Source of the DNA: Dryocosmus kuriphilus
Lineage: Eukaryota > Arthropoda > Insecta > Hymenoptera > Cynipidae
Direction of reading: 5' to 3'
Assembly: GCA_038277395.1 (NCBI GenBank)
Contig: CM076193.1
Span: forward strand, 80,170,627 to 80,234,626
Length of the DNA stretch: 64,000 bases
The translations under genes and the position numbers were made by a program. Positions 1-9,789 of this stretch are shown in pieces. The notes below the pieces were generated by a model that saw only the letters and a program-made list of their open reading frames with translations, was not told where the DNA came from and did no database searches. How positions within the stretch are numbered: position 1 is the stretch's first letter; each line of letters begins with the position of its first letter.

Positions 1-1700
1 CAGTTCAAGGTTATTTCAGGGTTAGTTTAAGGTTTAATCAGAAAAACCTTTCAGAAGAATCTGAAAAAATCACATGTACGCTTCCTGGGTCGCTGAATCC
101 AAATATGACATGTGTTTCACCCTACGAGGTCACCTGAAGGTCACTTCAAGGTTACTTCAGAGTCAGTTCGAAGTTAAATCAGAAAAACCTTTCAGAAGAA
201 TCTGAAAAATTCATATAAGGGATCGCTGATCACGAATCCGAGGACAGTTGACCTCCACCACGTCAGGCTCAAGTTCATTTAAATGTCAAATCGCGGGAAT
301 CAGTTGAAAAATCTGAAAAAAATCACATGTACGTTTTTTTGGTCGCTGAGTCCGAACATGATATGTGGTTGACCCTAAGATGTCACCTGAAGGTCATTTC
401 AAGATCAGTTCAAGGTCAAATCAGGGGAAGCTTTCAGAAAAATCTGAAAAAACTCATATAAATATTTTTCGGATCGTCGATCATGAATAAGAGGTCGGTT
501 GACTTCTAGAACCTTAGGTTAAAGGTCACATAAAGGCCAAGGTGTCAGATAATGGTGGAAAAAATCTAAAAATATTCATATGCATATCTTCGGGGACGCT
601 GAGTTCAAATCCGGGTATCCTGAAAGGTGATCCAGTAGTTGTTTTAAGTTGTATATATATATATTCATATTGAAATAAAAATAGTTCATTTTGTATTCAA
701 GAATTTCTTATTCAACATATTTTTATAAAATACTTTTTCTCGTTTTTTGAAATACAATTTAAAAAATAGTTTAATTAAATACTAGTATTTGGAAATACAA
801 AATATATAGCAAATACTTTTTTGGCAAATTTTCATTTGCGATACAAGTTAAAAAGCACGAATTTTGACATTTATTTTTGTAATACGAATTTTGCATTTCT
901 TTCCTAACAAAATACAATATTTTAAAAAGTATTTTACAAAATTTTTTCATATAATACAGAATTTGGAGTATTTTCTAGTTTGAATAATTGAAGACGAATT
1001 TACCCACCATTGAGTATAGGTAGGTAAATAGAGCAAGTAAAATAAAAATAGCGAGTGCTAGTATTTCGAGTTGTCAAAAAATGGCGCAAGGCCGCCGCAA
1101 GTAAGTTACGGCCCAAAAGCTATATGAGAGCCACGTATTTCACGATCATTTTGCTTCTTTCGCTTACAGCTGAATCATATCAGATTCTACATGTTGAACG
1201 CAGATACACTGCTTAACTCCAAAGATTAAGCGCGCTGTAGTCCTCACGCCCCATAAACTATTCGGTCAATTTTTTCAGATATGTTTCATAGTTTTATCTC
1301 AGCTTGACCTTAATATGACCTCAAAATGACCCTAAAATGAACTCTAGGAGACCTTTGAGGTTAAAATAATCGGAAATCGGACTGCACAGATATTCTCAGA
1401 TTTTATCCACCGTTCTTTGACACCTTAACCTTTAGAAGATCTTGAGTGATGTGATGGAGGTCAACCGACCACGGATTCGTGATCAGCGACCTTTTATATG
1501 AATTTATTCAGATTTTTCTGAAAGGTTTTTCTGATTTAACTTTGAACTGACCCGAAATAACCTTGAAAGACCTTCAGGTCACCTCGTAGGGTCAAACACG
1601 TGTCATATTCGGATTCAGAGACCCAAAAAACGTACATGAGATTTTTTTCAGATTATTCTTCAGCTTTTTTATCCTGATTCGACCAGCTTTGCTTGCACCA
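1..1700. mobile_element. Inverted-repeat (foldback) element, non-coding
   Basis: The left arm (about 1-620) repeats a phrase rich in AAGGTCA/TTCAAGGT and AATCAGAAAAACCTTTCAG, with a GATCGCTGATCACGAATCC segment. The same phrases return in reverse complement at about 1250-1690. The middle (620-1250) is AT-rich and has no convincing reading frame. The arms resemble the subterminal repeats of the DD41D mariner at 46.7-49.6 kb, including the 'GATCGCTGAT.ACGAATC' phrase also seen near 48890. A non-autonomous relative of that group is plausible (inference). The left end lies at or beyond the window edge, so boundaries and target duplication cannot be set. Confidence 0.5.
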
Positions 1701-2038
1701 TTTTATGTTGAACTAGGCCTTTCTCTTTCTAGCCTTTCTCTTGCTTGCCAACTCCATTATTTTAGTGCTTTTAGTTGTTGTTAGCGACATTTCAATGCTT
1801 CCTCATTTTTAACTGGCGTCGACGTAAGAACTTTTGGCTCTTGTTATATTTTTTTGTTTTTGCTGCGGCCATTTTAGGGATGGGTCTAACATCAAAAGGA
1901 GAGTAGTAGCTGCTTTGTGACATGCTTTTATGCCTAGATAGAGACAGCATGTCATCTGAAAATTGATTATTACCACCTATTCTTTGGGATGAATACGGCA
2001 ATGAAAATGCTTCTCAGTAGTATCACTATGTGTGTTTT
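1700..2038 (-). pseudogene. Tigger/pogo transposase, C-terminal fragment
   Basis: The minus-strand frame 2001-1792 contains FDVRPIPKMAAAKTKKYNKS followed by a basic tail. This resembles the lysine/arginine-rich C-terminus of Tigger-type DDE transposases, where an 'SP.D..P.PK' phrase precedes basic residues. It is the last part of the pseudogene that resumes at 10553 beyond the inserted Polinton and continues to 13190. The assignment depends on this collinearity: N-terminal DNA-binding region, DDE domain, C-terminal region and tail occur in order on one strand once the insertions are removed. It encodes no functional protein alone. Confidence 0.5.
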
Positions 2039-2600
2039 CTCACCACGACAAGCTTCGAGTTGACGACCACAGATGGCGCCACTTCTCTCTGTAAATAAAC
2101 AAGGTTATTTTCTAGACTAAACCAGCCACCTATCGTCAGTCGGTAAGGCAGGAATCTAAAAGTTAGCATTCACCAGTCAGAAATGTGACCGTTAGTTACC
2201 ATCAGTCGGTAAGGCAGTAATCTGACAGTTAGTTACCATAAGTAGGTAAGGTAGGAATCTGACACAGATAAAATCAACCATTCACAGTTAGTTGGCAAGG
2301 TATGAATCTGACAATATAAAATCAGACATTTATGACCTAACTTAATGAACTAAACAAAAAGTTAACTTAAACAGTATCGAAAATTTCTATCCCATCGATG
2401 TTTCAAAGTAGTCTCCCCATGTTATAGAGCGAGAAATTCAACTCATCGTTGAACGGGGATTCCCGAGTTCTCGGCATGTTTCAACAAGCATACGCAATTC
2501 AATCCAACGACGTGATGAAAAATCCATCGTTGAAAAAGGAAAGAAATTCCATTGCTGAAATTTGAGCAAAGCGGAAAATGCACAAAGTTTGGAATTCAAC
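2039..2600 (+). repeat. Left terminal inverted repeat of the Polinton-type element
   Basis: This stretch matches the reverse complement of 9790-10552 over most of its length. Shared landmarks in order are CTCACCACGA, GAGTTGACGACC, AGATGGC.CCAC, several copies of CAGTCGGTAAGG.AGGAATCTGAC, TATCGAAAATTTCTATCC, ATCGATGTTTCAAAGTAGT, GAACGGGGATTCCCGAGTTC and CATGTTTCAACAAGCATACGC. The inner CAGTCGGTAAGG repeats are short degenerate tandem units. The left arm is shorter than the right because the right one has a partly duplicated inner section. Confidence 0.75.
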
Positions 2601-3200
2601 TTATCTATAAATTAAAGAAATAAGTACATAGTCAGCTCATCTGTAAGCGTCATAATGTATTATTCCCACACACCCCACCCCCTCCACACACTTTTTCCGC
2701 AATACAGTTTTATTCAACGTATTCAAATTGAAACAGATTATATTTTACACCGTGATAGTAAAAAGAGAGCTTTTGAGCCTGGACCACTATTTCCATCTTC
2801 TCAAACATATCCTTATAGGCTGGATCCTCAAATAATCTGTTTATTCTCTGATAAACTTCTGCGGCTTTTCGGTCGAAAATGTTTATTGATCTATTACATA
2901 ATCTTACGTTTCGCGCTAGTACTAGCCCCTCTTCAGAGACACTAAGGAGCAATTTAGATGTTAAACCATGTCGGATCAGTGTCCAGAAAGTTTTAAAATA
3001 AGCTTAAAATTTGTTGAAATATTTCCATGTGTATAATGTTAGAAAACAGTTGGACTTTTTGGTTGTCTGAAATGTTAAATGAGTCTATGTAGGTTTTTCG
3101 AACTTTTGATAAAACTATTGCGTATTGAGTGTCGTTTTTGAAAAAGTTTTTATTAGTTGTTATTTCAAATCCATTTTCCTTTAATTGAGTGAGATAATTA
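2601..3200 (-). CDS. Unrecognised broken reading frames inside the Polinton
   Basis: Two consecutive minus-strand frames can be read: about 3197-2993, ending in a stop after IFQQILSLF, then 2952-2710 after a frame change. The second contains SINIFDRKAAEVYQRINRLF and ends FQFEYVE. Composition is lysine/asparagine-rich and plausible for protein, and both point toward the left terminal repeat. I do not recognise the family. It could be a decayed Polinton accessory or capsid-associated gene, or an unrelated insertion. The plus-strand ORF over 2655-2945 is its shadow. Confidence 0.25.
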
Positions 3201-4440
3201 TGATAAGAAGTTTAAATGATACCAGAACCGACGCGGAAACTCGCATGGCCTACGTTGTACGTACTCGTTGCATACGCTTACGGTACACGCGCGTCACGAT
3301 GGACGTCACGAGGCGGGAGTCAGCGATCCCCACCATTCCCTCTCCACTTGACTGAGCTCTACCGAGAACATAAAGGCACACACGCGAGACGATTTTGTCA
3401 GTTCACCGAGGAGCAGCTCAGCCTGCACTCGGCGAAACTCACCGCTCGCTCTATTACCTGGAGCAGTATAATAGAGCGAACGGAAGACCGACCGTACGCC
3501 TGTCACTACGAGGCGAACCCGCTGGATTCGTGGTTGACTGGCGCAACTACGACCACCAATCCAGTTACAGGTTATGTCGGCTCTAAACCGGCCTAACCTA
3601 GGTTTCGCCCTAGAAGAAGATCTCCAGGGGACCCACCCGACACGTGGCTACCTGACGCAACTATGGCCCTCTGTCGAGTTAAAGGGTGGTTCAGCCATAA
3701 CCTGGCCTACTCTGGATCTTCAGGAGATCATGCACGGGCCCGCTCGATACGTGGCTACCTGGTGCAGCTATGGCCACCTATCGAGTCAAAGGATAAGCTG
3801 GCTCACGGCCAGCCTATCTTGGGCCAGACCCGTACCCCTCCTACCTGGAACCGTACCGAACCGACCGGATCGACGTGACTCGACCCGACGAACTCGCCGC
3901 GGTATACCACGCCTTGAACAGCGAAATCACCTCCCTCACCCCTCTCTCTCTCTCCGCTCACCGCTTGCCGCTTTTAGAGAGAGAGACGGGCTCAGGAGGA
4001 GACGTCCGCTTCTCCCGCCGAAGATCCACTACCTGCGCTTTCGTTTGTTAACCGCCTCAACGCTTGTTATTTTTCAGCTATCCGCGTAATTTCTCTCTAG
4101 GCTCGCACGTACCCGTCACTCTCGCTCTCATACGCTGGTTTATACGCACTCTCTCTCGCCGCCCAGCATTCGAATCACACACTTATAGACACACTACTCC
4201 TGTTACCGTGTTCACACGACACTCACACTTAGCGTATGTGTGCCTCTCACACACACACTCACATCCGCTCACTCGTCACACTTACACTAGCTTCCTATTT
4301 TAGTAATGTACCTTATAGGCGAATAAATACTGTCCTTTCTTGTAACCAAAGCCTATTCAATGTGTTTTACCCGTCCCAAAAGAACCCTGGCTGACTGAAG
4401 CATCGGCGGGGACGAACCACGAGAAAACACATCATCACAA
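3200..4440. repeat. GC/CpG-rich block, possible solo LTR, with internal tandem repeats
   Basis: Base composition rises sharply against the AT-rich surroundings. Units of about 107 bp containing CGAyACGTGGCTACCTG, AGCTATGGCC and CTCGAGT-like phrases recur near 3518, 3638 and 3745. The 3' part carries an AATAAA at about 4322, then a short tail ending in ACACATCATCACA. A promoter-like GC-rich 5' part, a polyadenylation signal near the 3' end and no conserved protein fit a solo LTR or a non-coding dispersed repeat. No clean target duplication was found. The open frames here (for example 3216-3596 and 3574-4089) are low-complexity and match no known domain. Confidence 0.35.
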
Positions 4441-5231
4441 TTCATTATTTATTTTATATTTTTAGTGAAAATTAAATTATGATATAGGATACTGACTCCT
4501 TGGATGTCTGTACGTGAATTAACTGACTGATTTTTTGTTTAGAATTATATTAATCACATCAAGAATCTCTCTTTTCGTTTTATTTTTTCCTATAGCCAGA
4601 ATAGGGTTCTTGAAATCAAAAGTGTAGAACATAGAAATATCGTGCTTTCCCAAAGCTGTTTTAGTACAGAAATTTTCAACATCTTTTTTATGCTCTTTTA
4701 TTCTAATCATAAGTTCTCCTTCGGTTTGACCTATATAGACCCATCCACATTGATTACAAGTTAACTGGTAGATGACGTGTGGTTTTTGCTCCTTTTCTAT
4801 GGGATATTTTGTTGATTTATATAGTTTCTCAAGTTTATTACCTGTTTTAAGTATTATTGATTGTTTTGAGCCTTTGAAAATGTGCGTAACTTTTTTGGAA
4901 AAAATGTCAATGTATGGAACGACAATCACCTTTTTTGCTCATCATCATTTTCATTCCCATCTTGTTTATTCGTGTTATTAATAACATTAGAGATTTTGCG
5001 TAATCTTAGTTTTATTTTAAAGTGTATAAGTTCTTCCGGATATCTATTTTTTATTAGAGTTTTTTTGATTACATCTAAATTATCTTCGTGGTACCTTTGA
5101 TCTGCTAACTTTATGGCATTATCTAACAACGAGTAAATTACGCCTATTTTTACAGTGGATGATGGGAGTGAAAATGTTGGTAGCAGCCCGACCAGGTCGG
5201 CTTTCGGTACCAATTTGAAATTACACGTCAA
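4440..5231 (-). pseudogene. Penelope-like element fragment: RT C-terminus plus GIY-YIG endonuclease
   Basis: The minus-strand frame 5231-4926 holds the C-terminal reverse-transcriptase region, with VKIGVIYSLLDNAIKLAD and KNRYPEELI phrases typical of Penelope-like elements. After a one-base frame change near 4930, the frame 4929-4519 continues into a GIY-YIG nuclease. It has HVIYQLTCNQCG with the paired cysteines, VYIGQT, and RIKEHKKD. In complete elements the RT copies RNA and the GIY-YIG domain nicks the target. Only the last third of the protein is present, as expected from 5' truncation. The 5' end abuts the small ORF at 5228-5431, suggesting insertion into that gene's 3' part. The 3' untranslated part probably reaches about 4440. 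Confidence 0.75.
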
Positions 5232-5431
5232 TTACATGTTTTGTTTATTCTGTTGGGTAAGTAGACTGTAATCTCGTTCTCCAACTTAGCCACAAACGTT
5301 AGGCCGTATTTCGTTTGAATTTTCGAAATTTTTGAAACAGTATACTTTTTCCTCACTCTAAGGTCTAACAACGATTTCACAGGTAAAACATTTTCCAATC
5401 GGCCAACTTTATTGATAGCACTGAGATCCAT
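5228..5431 (-). CDS. Small ORF of the Polinton, unknown function, 3'-interrupted
   Basis: The ORF starts at an ATG (5431-5429) and contains PVKSLLDLRVRKKYTVSKIS, then TKYGLTFVAKLENEITVYLP. Alternating beta-strand-like segments and a central 'TKYG' turn resemble small proteins predicted repeatedly in insect genomes, possibly nucleic-acid-binding beta-barrels. That similarity is from memory and the function is unknown. The 3' end is lost where the Penelope fragment begins, so 67 codons are an upper limit for the original part. A TATA box about 80 bp upstream and a heat-shock-element cluster beyond it make this the most credible promoter-ORF pair in the Polinton. Confidence 0.45.
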   Translation of the reverse strand: MDLSAINKVGRLENVLPVKSLLDLRVRKKYTVSKISKIQTKYGLTFVAKLENEITVYLPNRINKTCN

Positions 5432-5507
5432 CTTATTCGGGTAATTAATTAACTTTTCACTCTGAATGTTCGACGGTAGATTGAAGCCTATGCAATTCGA
5501 TGCTGCG

Positions 5508-5513
5508 TATATA
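5508..5513 (-). promoter_or_regulatory. TATA box candidate
   Basis: TATATA lies on the minus strand about 77-82 bp upstream of the ATG at 5431 and about 50 bp downstream (in minus-strand sense) of the heat-shock-element cluster. That is normal heat-shock promoter spacing. The transcription start would be expected near 5475-5485 (inference). Confidence 0.4.
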
Positions 5514-5563
5514 GGCCAGTATCCCCACCCTGCTTACATTCTAAAAGGTTCGACGCATAAATT

Positions 5564-5600
5564 TTCTCGAAACTTCTAGAATTTTCTAGAAGTTCTCGAA
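5564..5600. promoter_or_regulatory. Heat-shock element cluster (HSF binding site)
   Basis: The stretch reads as alternating TTC and GAA units: TTCtcGAAacTTCtaGAA (5564-5581), then TTCtaGAA, one base, TTCtcGAA to 5600. Six consecutive units have perfect 2-bp spacing and two more follow after a one-base phase slip. Heat-shock factor trimers bind three or more contiguous inverted nGAAn units, so this is a strong predicted site. A weaker cluster (CGAAACTTCC, CTTCGAGAAGAAC) lies at about 5692-5737. Confidence 0.7.
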
Positions 5601-6062
5601 GTTTGTGTCGGGGATTTCCGTGTGTTCGACAGGTTTCAACACGCATACGCATGATTCAACGAGTTCTTTAAGCTTCTAGGAAGATCCTCTACCGAAACTT
5701 CCAGCAGAGACGCTTCGAGAAGAACCTTTAGAAGCAGTATGTGGTGATATCGAATTGCCTAGAAGGTTTAAAGCAAACATTTTCTCAGGCTGATCTAAAT
5801 GATACACTAAACATTTTTTGGAGATGTCTCGAATATGGTAAGAGATACGAGAAAAACGGACAAAATTTTGGGGTTGTTCAAAAAGGACAGTTCCTCGGAC
5901 AGATCTAAGTGATACACTAAAAAAATTTGTCAGAATACCAAAATGTTTGCATTTTTCAAAATTTTGGAGATATCTTGAAAACGGTAAGAGATATGACAAA
6001 GACAGATTTGGAAAAGGGGATGTTTTTTAGACAGATTGAAATGATACACTTAAAAAATTTCA
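5601..6062. repeat. TIR-like segment followed by ~120-bp tandem repeats
   Basis: Bases about 5606-5662 resemble the inner end of the Polinton left terminal repeat (CGGGGATTTCCG, then GTTCGACAGGTTTCAACACG). From about 5785, a unit of roughly 120-130 bp occurs about three times. It carries CTAAATGATACACTAAA, GGAGATgTCTcGAA, GGTAAGAGATA and AGGACAG phrases. The minus-strand ORF over 5676-5999 is made by this repeat and is not considered a gene. Confidence 0.5.
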
Positions 6063-7890
6063 AATTCCAAAATGCCCAAACATAATTGAGAAGATTGCAT
6101 GCTTCAATGCTCGCTTTGATGTACTGGCAAAGAAAGGAGAAAGAGGACAGAATAACCAGCTAAAATCAGATGATATCAATAATCGTATTACGTGGATTGA
6201 CGTTGACAAAGTGGTTGACAGTCGAGTAAAAACATGTGTTCTTGCCAATATAGTACACCGAAATGTTCTTGCCTTCTAATATGATGCTGAAACACTATTT
6301 ATTCTACAAATGAACAAAGATTAACGTCGACATAAGGCTCTGATAATAAACGCTGTGCTCCTAGCGTACTACACGAAAATTGGCAAGGATACGCCTGAAG
6401 ATAAAAATTTTAAATCAAGAAATGAAGCCGTATACTATACCACCGAATTAAAATTATAGTTTAAAACCTATGTGCGATATCCAGTCTTGAGAGAAATGGA
6501 GGAGTTTGAGTAAAAGGACTCTGGATGGACTTTACACTCAATGATTAAACTTTCTGTTAATATTAACAAGCTTAATCCAATGAAAGATAGTTTCCACATT
6601 GAACATCCGCTATACATAAAATTAATAAAACCTTATGTCAACGTGGAAAACAACTACGACAACGAGTGTTTCAAGTGGGCTATACTTTCAGCCATACATC
6701 CACCTGACGCGAATAAAAATGCACTACGCGTATCCAAATACAAGCAATACAAGGATGAGCTGGATTCTTCTGCCATCTGGTTCCCAGTTGCCCTCAAAAG
6801 TGTGCCCAAATTTGAAGAATGAAACAACACATCAGTGAATGCATACAGCCTGATAAAAAAGAAGGAAAGTAACTTCACGGTGGTACTTCTTCATCTCACC
6901 TCACAAAAAAGAGAAAAACATGTGAATTAGGAGAAGAGTATTTTGTTGAGGATAACAGCGATGATGGAGAAGAATAAGAAGAATAAGAAGATCAGGACAG
7001 AAGACCCAAAGCATTCAACTTTCACTATGTTTGGATTAAAGACCTATCGCGATTGGGCAGTAGACGAATATCAAAAAATTGCAGAAGAAAGCTTATCTGT
7101 GACCGATGCCTAAATTACTTTGCAAGTATGGAAAAGCTGGTTGCTTATACGGAAGACTGTGTCAAATTGAACGATTCTAAAGTGGTGTTGCCAGAACCTG
7201 GGAAGAACATTATTCAATTCAAACATTTCAAGAATAAAGAGTGAGCTCCTTTCATCATCTATGCAGATTACGAGTCCCAGTTAATACCTGTTAATGATGA
7301 AATTCAAAGAAGAAGAAGATTCAATCCAGAAGTCTTCAAGTAACATGAAGTTTTTAACATCGGATTTTTCTTCAAGTGCAGTTGTGATGATTCACTATCC
7401 TTCTACGAGTCCTGTCCCGAAGATGTGGAGCCAGCAAAGTGGTTCGCTCTACAGTTGCTGAAAATTGCCAAGCAATGTGACAAGATTCTGGCATCTCCAG
7501 TTCCGATGAAAAAATTAAAATTTGAGGTACAAGAAGCCTCCATAGATGTCATCACTTGTCACATCGGTCAGAAGTCACTGCATCCCTCAATGAATAAGAT
7601 ACATGACCACTGTCACCTGACACAAAAGTACCGTGGACCTGCGCATGAGCACTGTAACTTATCATATCAGGACTCAAAGACTATACCTGTTGTCTGTCAC
7701 AATCTCAGTGAGTATGACGTTCACTTCATCATTCGCGACATTGCCACACTCAGTCAGTTCTCAGCGAGCACGCAAGTAGTTAACATCTCAGAACATGCTC
7801 CTTCTGACACAACTAGGCTTCAAGGTAAAATCTCGTCAAGAAAGAAATTGAAAAGGCCATTCAGGATATTTATCATCTCCTTCTGTTGCA
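6063..7890 (+). pseudogene. Protein-primed type-B DNA polymerase (Polinton polB), degenerate and truncated
   Basis: Successive plus-strand fragments align with the N-terminal and exonuclease parts of Polinton PolB. At 6541-6822 the LSVNINKLNPMKDS and ENNYDNECFKWAILSAIHPP phrases are present. At 7053-7244 there is a CDRCLNYFASMEKL cysteine segment. Around 7260-7277 YADYES fits exonuclease motif I. At 7425-7943 a DHCHLTQKYRGPAHEHCN segment is followed by HNLSEYDVHF, fitting exonuclease motif II. Full PolB continues with a TPR insert and polymerase motifs A, B and C. These are absent, and reading passes almost directly into the capsid-like gene, so a large deletion removed the catalytic half. 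Frames change several times and contain stops. It would have replicated the element by protein priming. Bases 6063-6330 probably belong to the far N-terminus but are too decayed to assign. Confidence 0.7.
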
Positions 7891-7899
7891 ACAAAGAAA

Positions 7900-9095
7900 A
7901 TGGACAAAATATTAAACATTCAAGCATCAATGAAATTCGATGAGTCCATATTTCACTATGAGATACATGCACACCAACCATATGTCTCATCATCATTAAA
8001 TAACAGTGATCAAATTTGAATCGCTGTTTAGCCTCAAGATTTATGAATAATGCTCAATAAGATTTCACTGCACGTGTACGGAAGACTGCAAGGGATGATG
8101 GATCTACAGCTGTTCCTGTTACAATTTTAGTGAACAATCTCATCTGCTATCTGTTTGATGAAGTTCGCTATGAACTCAATGGTACTGAGATTGATCGTTG
8201 CAAAAATGTCGGTCGCACTAGCACCATAAAAGGCTATGTCTCTCTTACCCCTGGAAAAAGTTATCTTACGGACGTCTTACCAATGACAAGGGATACTTTG
8301 TTGTTACTATACCTCTCAGTATGCACCTACGATTCGTTGAAGGCTATCGAAATGTCGTTCTGAACGCAAAGCATGAACTTATCCTGACAAGATCACGTAG
8401 TGATTAGAATGCTATCATTCAAGAGTGACAATATCCTGGAAACGAGGAACAATTTAGAATCTCGATTCAGAAAGTGGAGTGGACAATGCCGTATGTAATG
8501 GTCTTAGATCAGTAGAAGACACAGTTGTTGAGCTTTATTGAAAAAGACCTTCTGACCACTATGAGGTTTTGCTCATAGGATTTTTATGAATATCCCCTGC
8601 TCCCTACCACCTCAAGAAACATATGGACTGAGAAAACGTCAACTCAGTTGGAGAAACTACGTTACGTTATACTAGGTTTCCGAACAGGCAGAAAGAACGA
8701 GATATGCTAATCGTTTTGATCATTGCAGCATAACCAATGTCAAGGTGTTCCTAAATTCACAGTGCTAACCGTACGATAATCTGAATCTAGACATTAATTA
8801 CAATCAGTTTGCACTACTGTATGAGATGTATTAAAACTTTCAGGCAGCATACTGTAGCGAAGAACCTCAACCAATGTTGAGGAAAAACGACTTCAAAGGA
8901 TACGTTCGTCTAAGTGTTATCGATTGCTAAAAAAAAAGATGAGTTTTTTTTAAACAGGCCTCAGTAGATGTTCGTTTGGAATTTGGATCTGGAGAAAATT
9001 TTCCCGCTGAAAATTCAGCCTACTGCCTCATCATACATGACCATCTTATTCAATATCAGCCCCTCATTGGTAACGTAAGAAAGTTGATTTAAGGT
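7900..9095 (+). pseudogene. Double-jelly-roll capsid-like protein (major capsid type), degenerate
   Basis: Fragments in three frames match the insect Polinton/adintovirus-type double-jelly-roll family. The N-terminal part starts at an ATG at 7900 and contains FDESIFHYEIHAHQPYVS. The 8130-8363 frame carries CYLFDEVRYELNGTEIDR and TSTIKGYVSL. Later segments near 8470-8640 and 8930-9090 contain VEWTMPYV and the C-terminal FGSGENFPAENSAYCLI. In complete elements this protein is the putative major capsid. Here several stops and frame changes exclude function. It directly follows polB, and the unknown conserved gene follows it. Confidence 0.65.
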
Positions 9096-9180
9096 TATAA
9101 TGGTGGGGTAATGCCAGTGGTGGTGGGAGAAAGGTTATAAAAGAGATGATTTCAGCAACCAGAATTCAGTTTTCGTCGAA

Positions 9181-9663
9181 ATGGAGTTCATAGTGGACGT
9201 GAAAGGCTTCAAGAAGCCCATTAACCAGTTCGTCTTCAAGGAATTAGCTGTAGTTTCTCTCCAGGAAGACTCTCAACCTGTCGTTTACCTCTTTGAACCT
9301 CCTTGCCACTGGCCTGTGTTGCCAGCCCGATAAAAGAGTGAAAATTTGTGGCTGACGCGCAATTATCATAGTCTCGAATGGAGCGCTGGTGACATACCCT
9401 ACGAAGAAGTGAGACATATAACTCGAGACACACTGCGCGGTGCTATGCTGTCTACGTTTAAGGATTGGAAACGAAGAAGTATTTGGAACAGCTTCAGCCG
9501 ACTATCAGACATTACACTAAAAGTAATATCGATGATGTGGACGATGACGAGGATGATGATGATGATGATGATGGGATTAAAAGTCTTGATACCTCGAGCA
9601 ACATATCGCTTACCGGTTGTGAATTTTTGTATTCTTAAACACGTTTCGCTTTTGTCTAAATAG
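9181..9663 (+). pseudogene. Conserved Polinton-associated protein of unknown function, degenerate
   Basis: The frame starts at an ATG at 9181 (MEFIVDVKGFKKPINQFVFK), runs to a stop at about 9331, and continues as WLTRNYHSLEWSAGDIPYEE in the 9346-9663 frame. This matches, from memory, a family often predicted in ant, wasp and bee genomes with 'DVxGF..P.N.FV.KE' and 'WLTRN.H...W..G.IPY' motifs. I know no assigned function; a nuclease-like role cannot be shown. A (GAT)n run at about 9548-9573 expands an acidic stretch before the C-terminal part. It lies 85 bp after the capsid-like gene, just inside the right terminal repeat. Confidence 0.5.
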
Positions 9664-9789
9664 GTTAAGAGATCACATTGTTATGATTTTACGTTGTAAA
9701 CTTAGGTTAAGCTTTTCTTGAGTAAACAAAAATTAATAGTTAAAAAAAATAAGAGTGTAAGTTTATTTTAACCCTATCAACTTAGTTAA

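Noticed and set aside
3216..4089. Overlapping ORFs of 60-170 codons in the GC-rich block
   Set aside because: High GC reduces stop codons in every frame. No domain, several overlapping frames on both strands, internal tandem repeats.
3200..4440. Definite solo LTR with target duplication
   Set aside because: Several TG...CA boundary choices were tried and none gave matching flanks, so it is only called as a possible LTR-like block.
5676..6248. Minus-strand ORFs over the ~120-bp repeats and the polB upstream region
   Set aside because: They are produced by repetitive sequence or lie antisense to the polB remnant.
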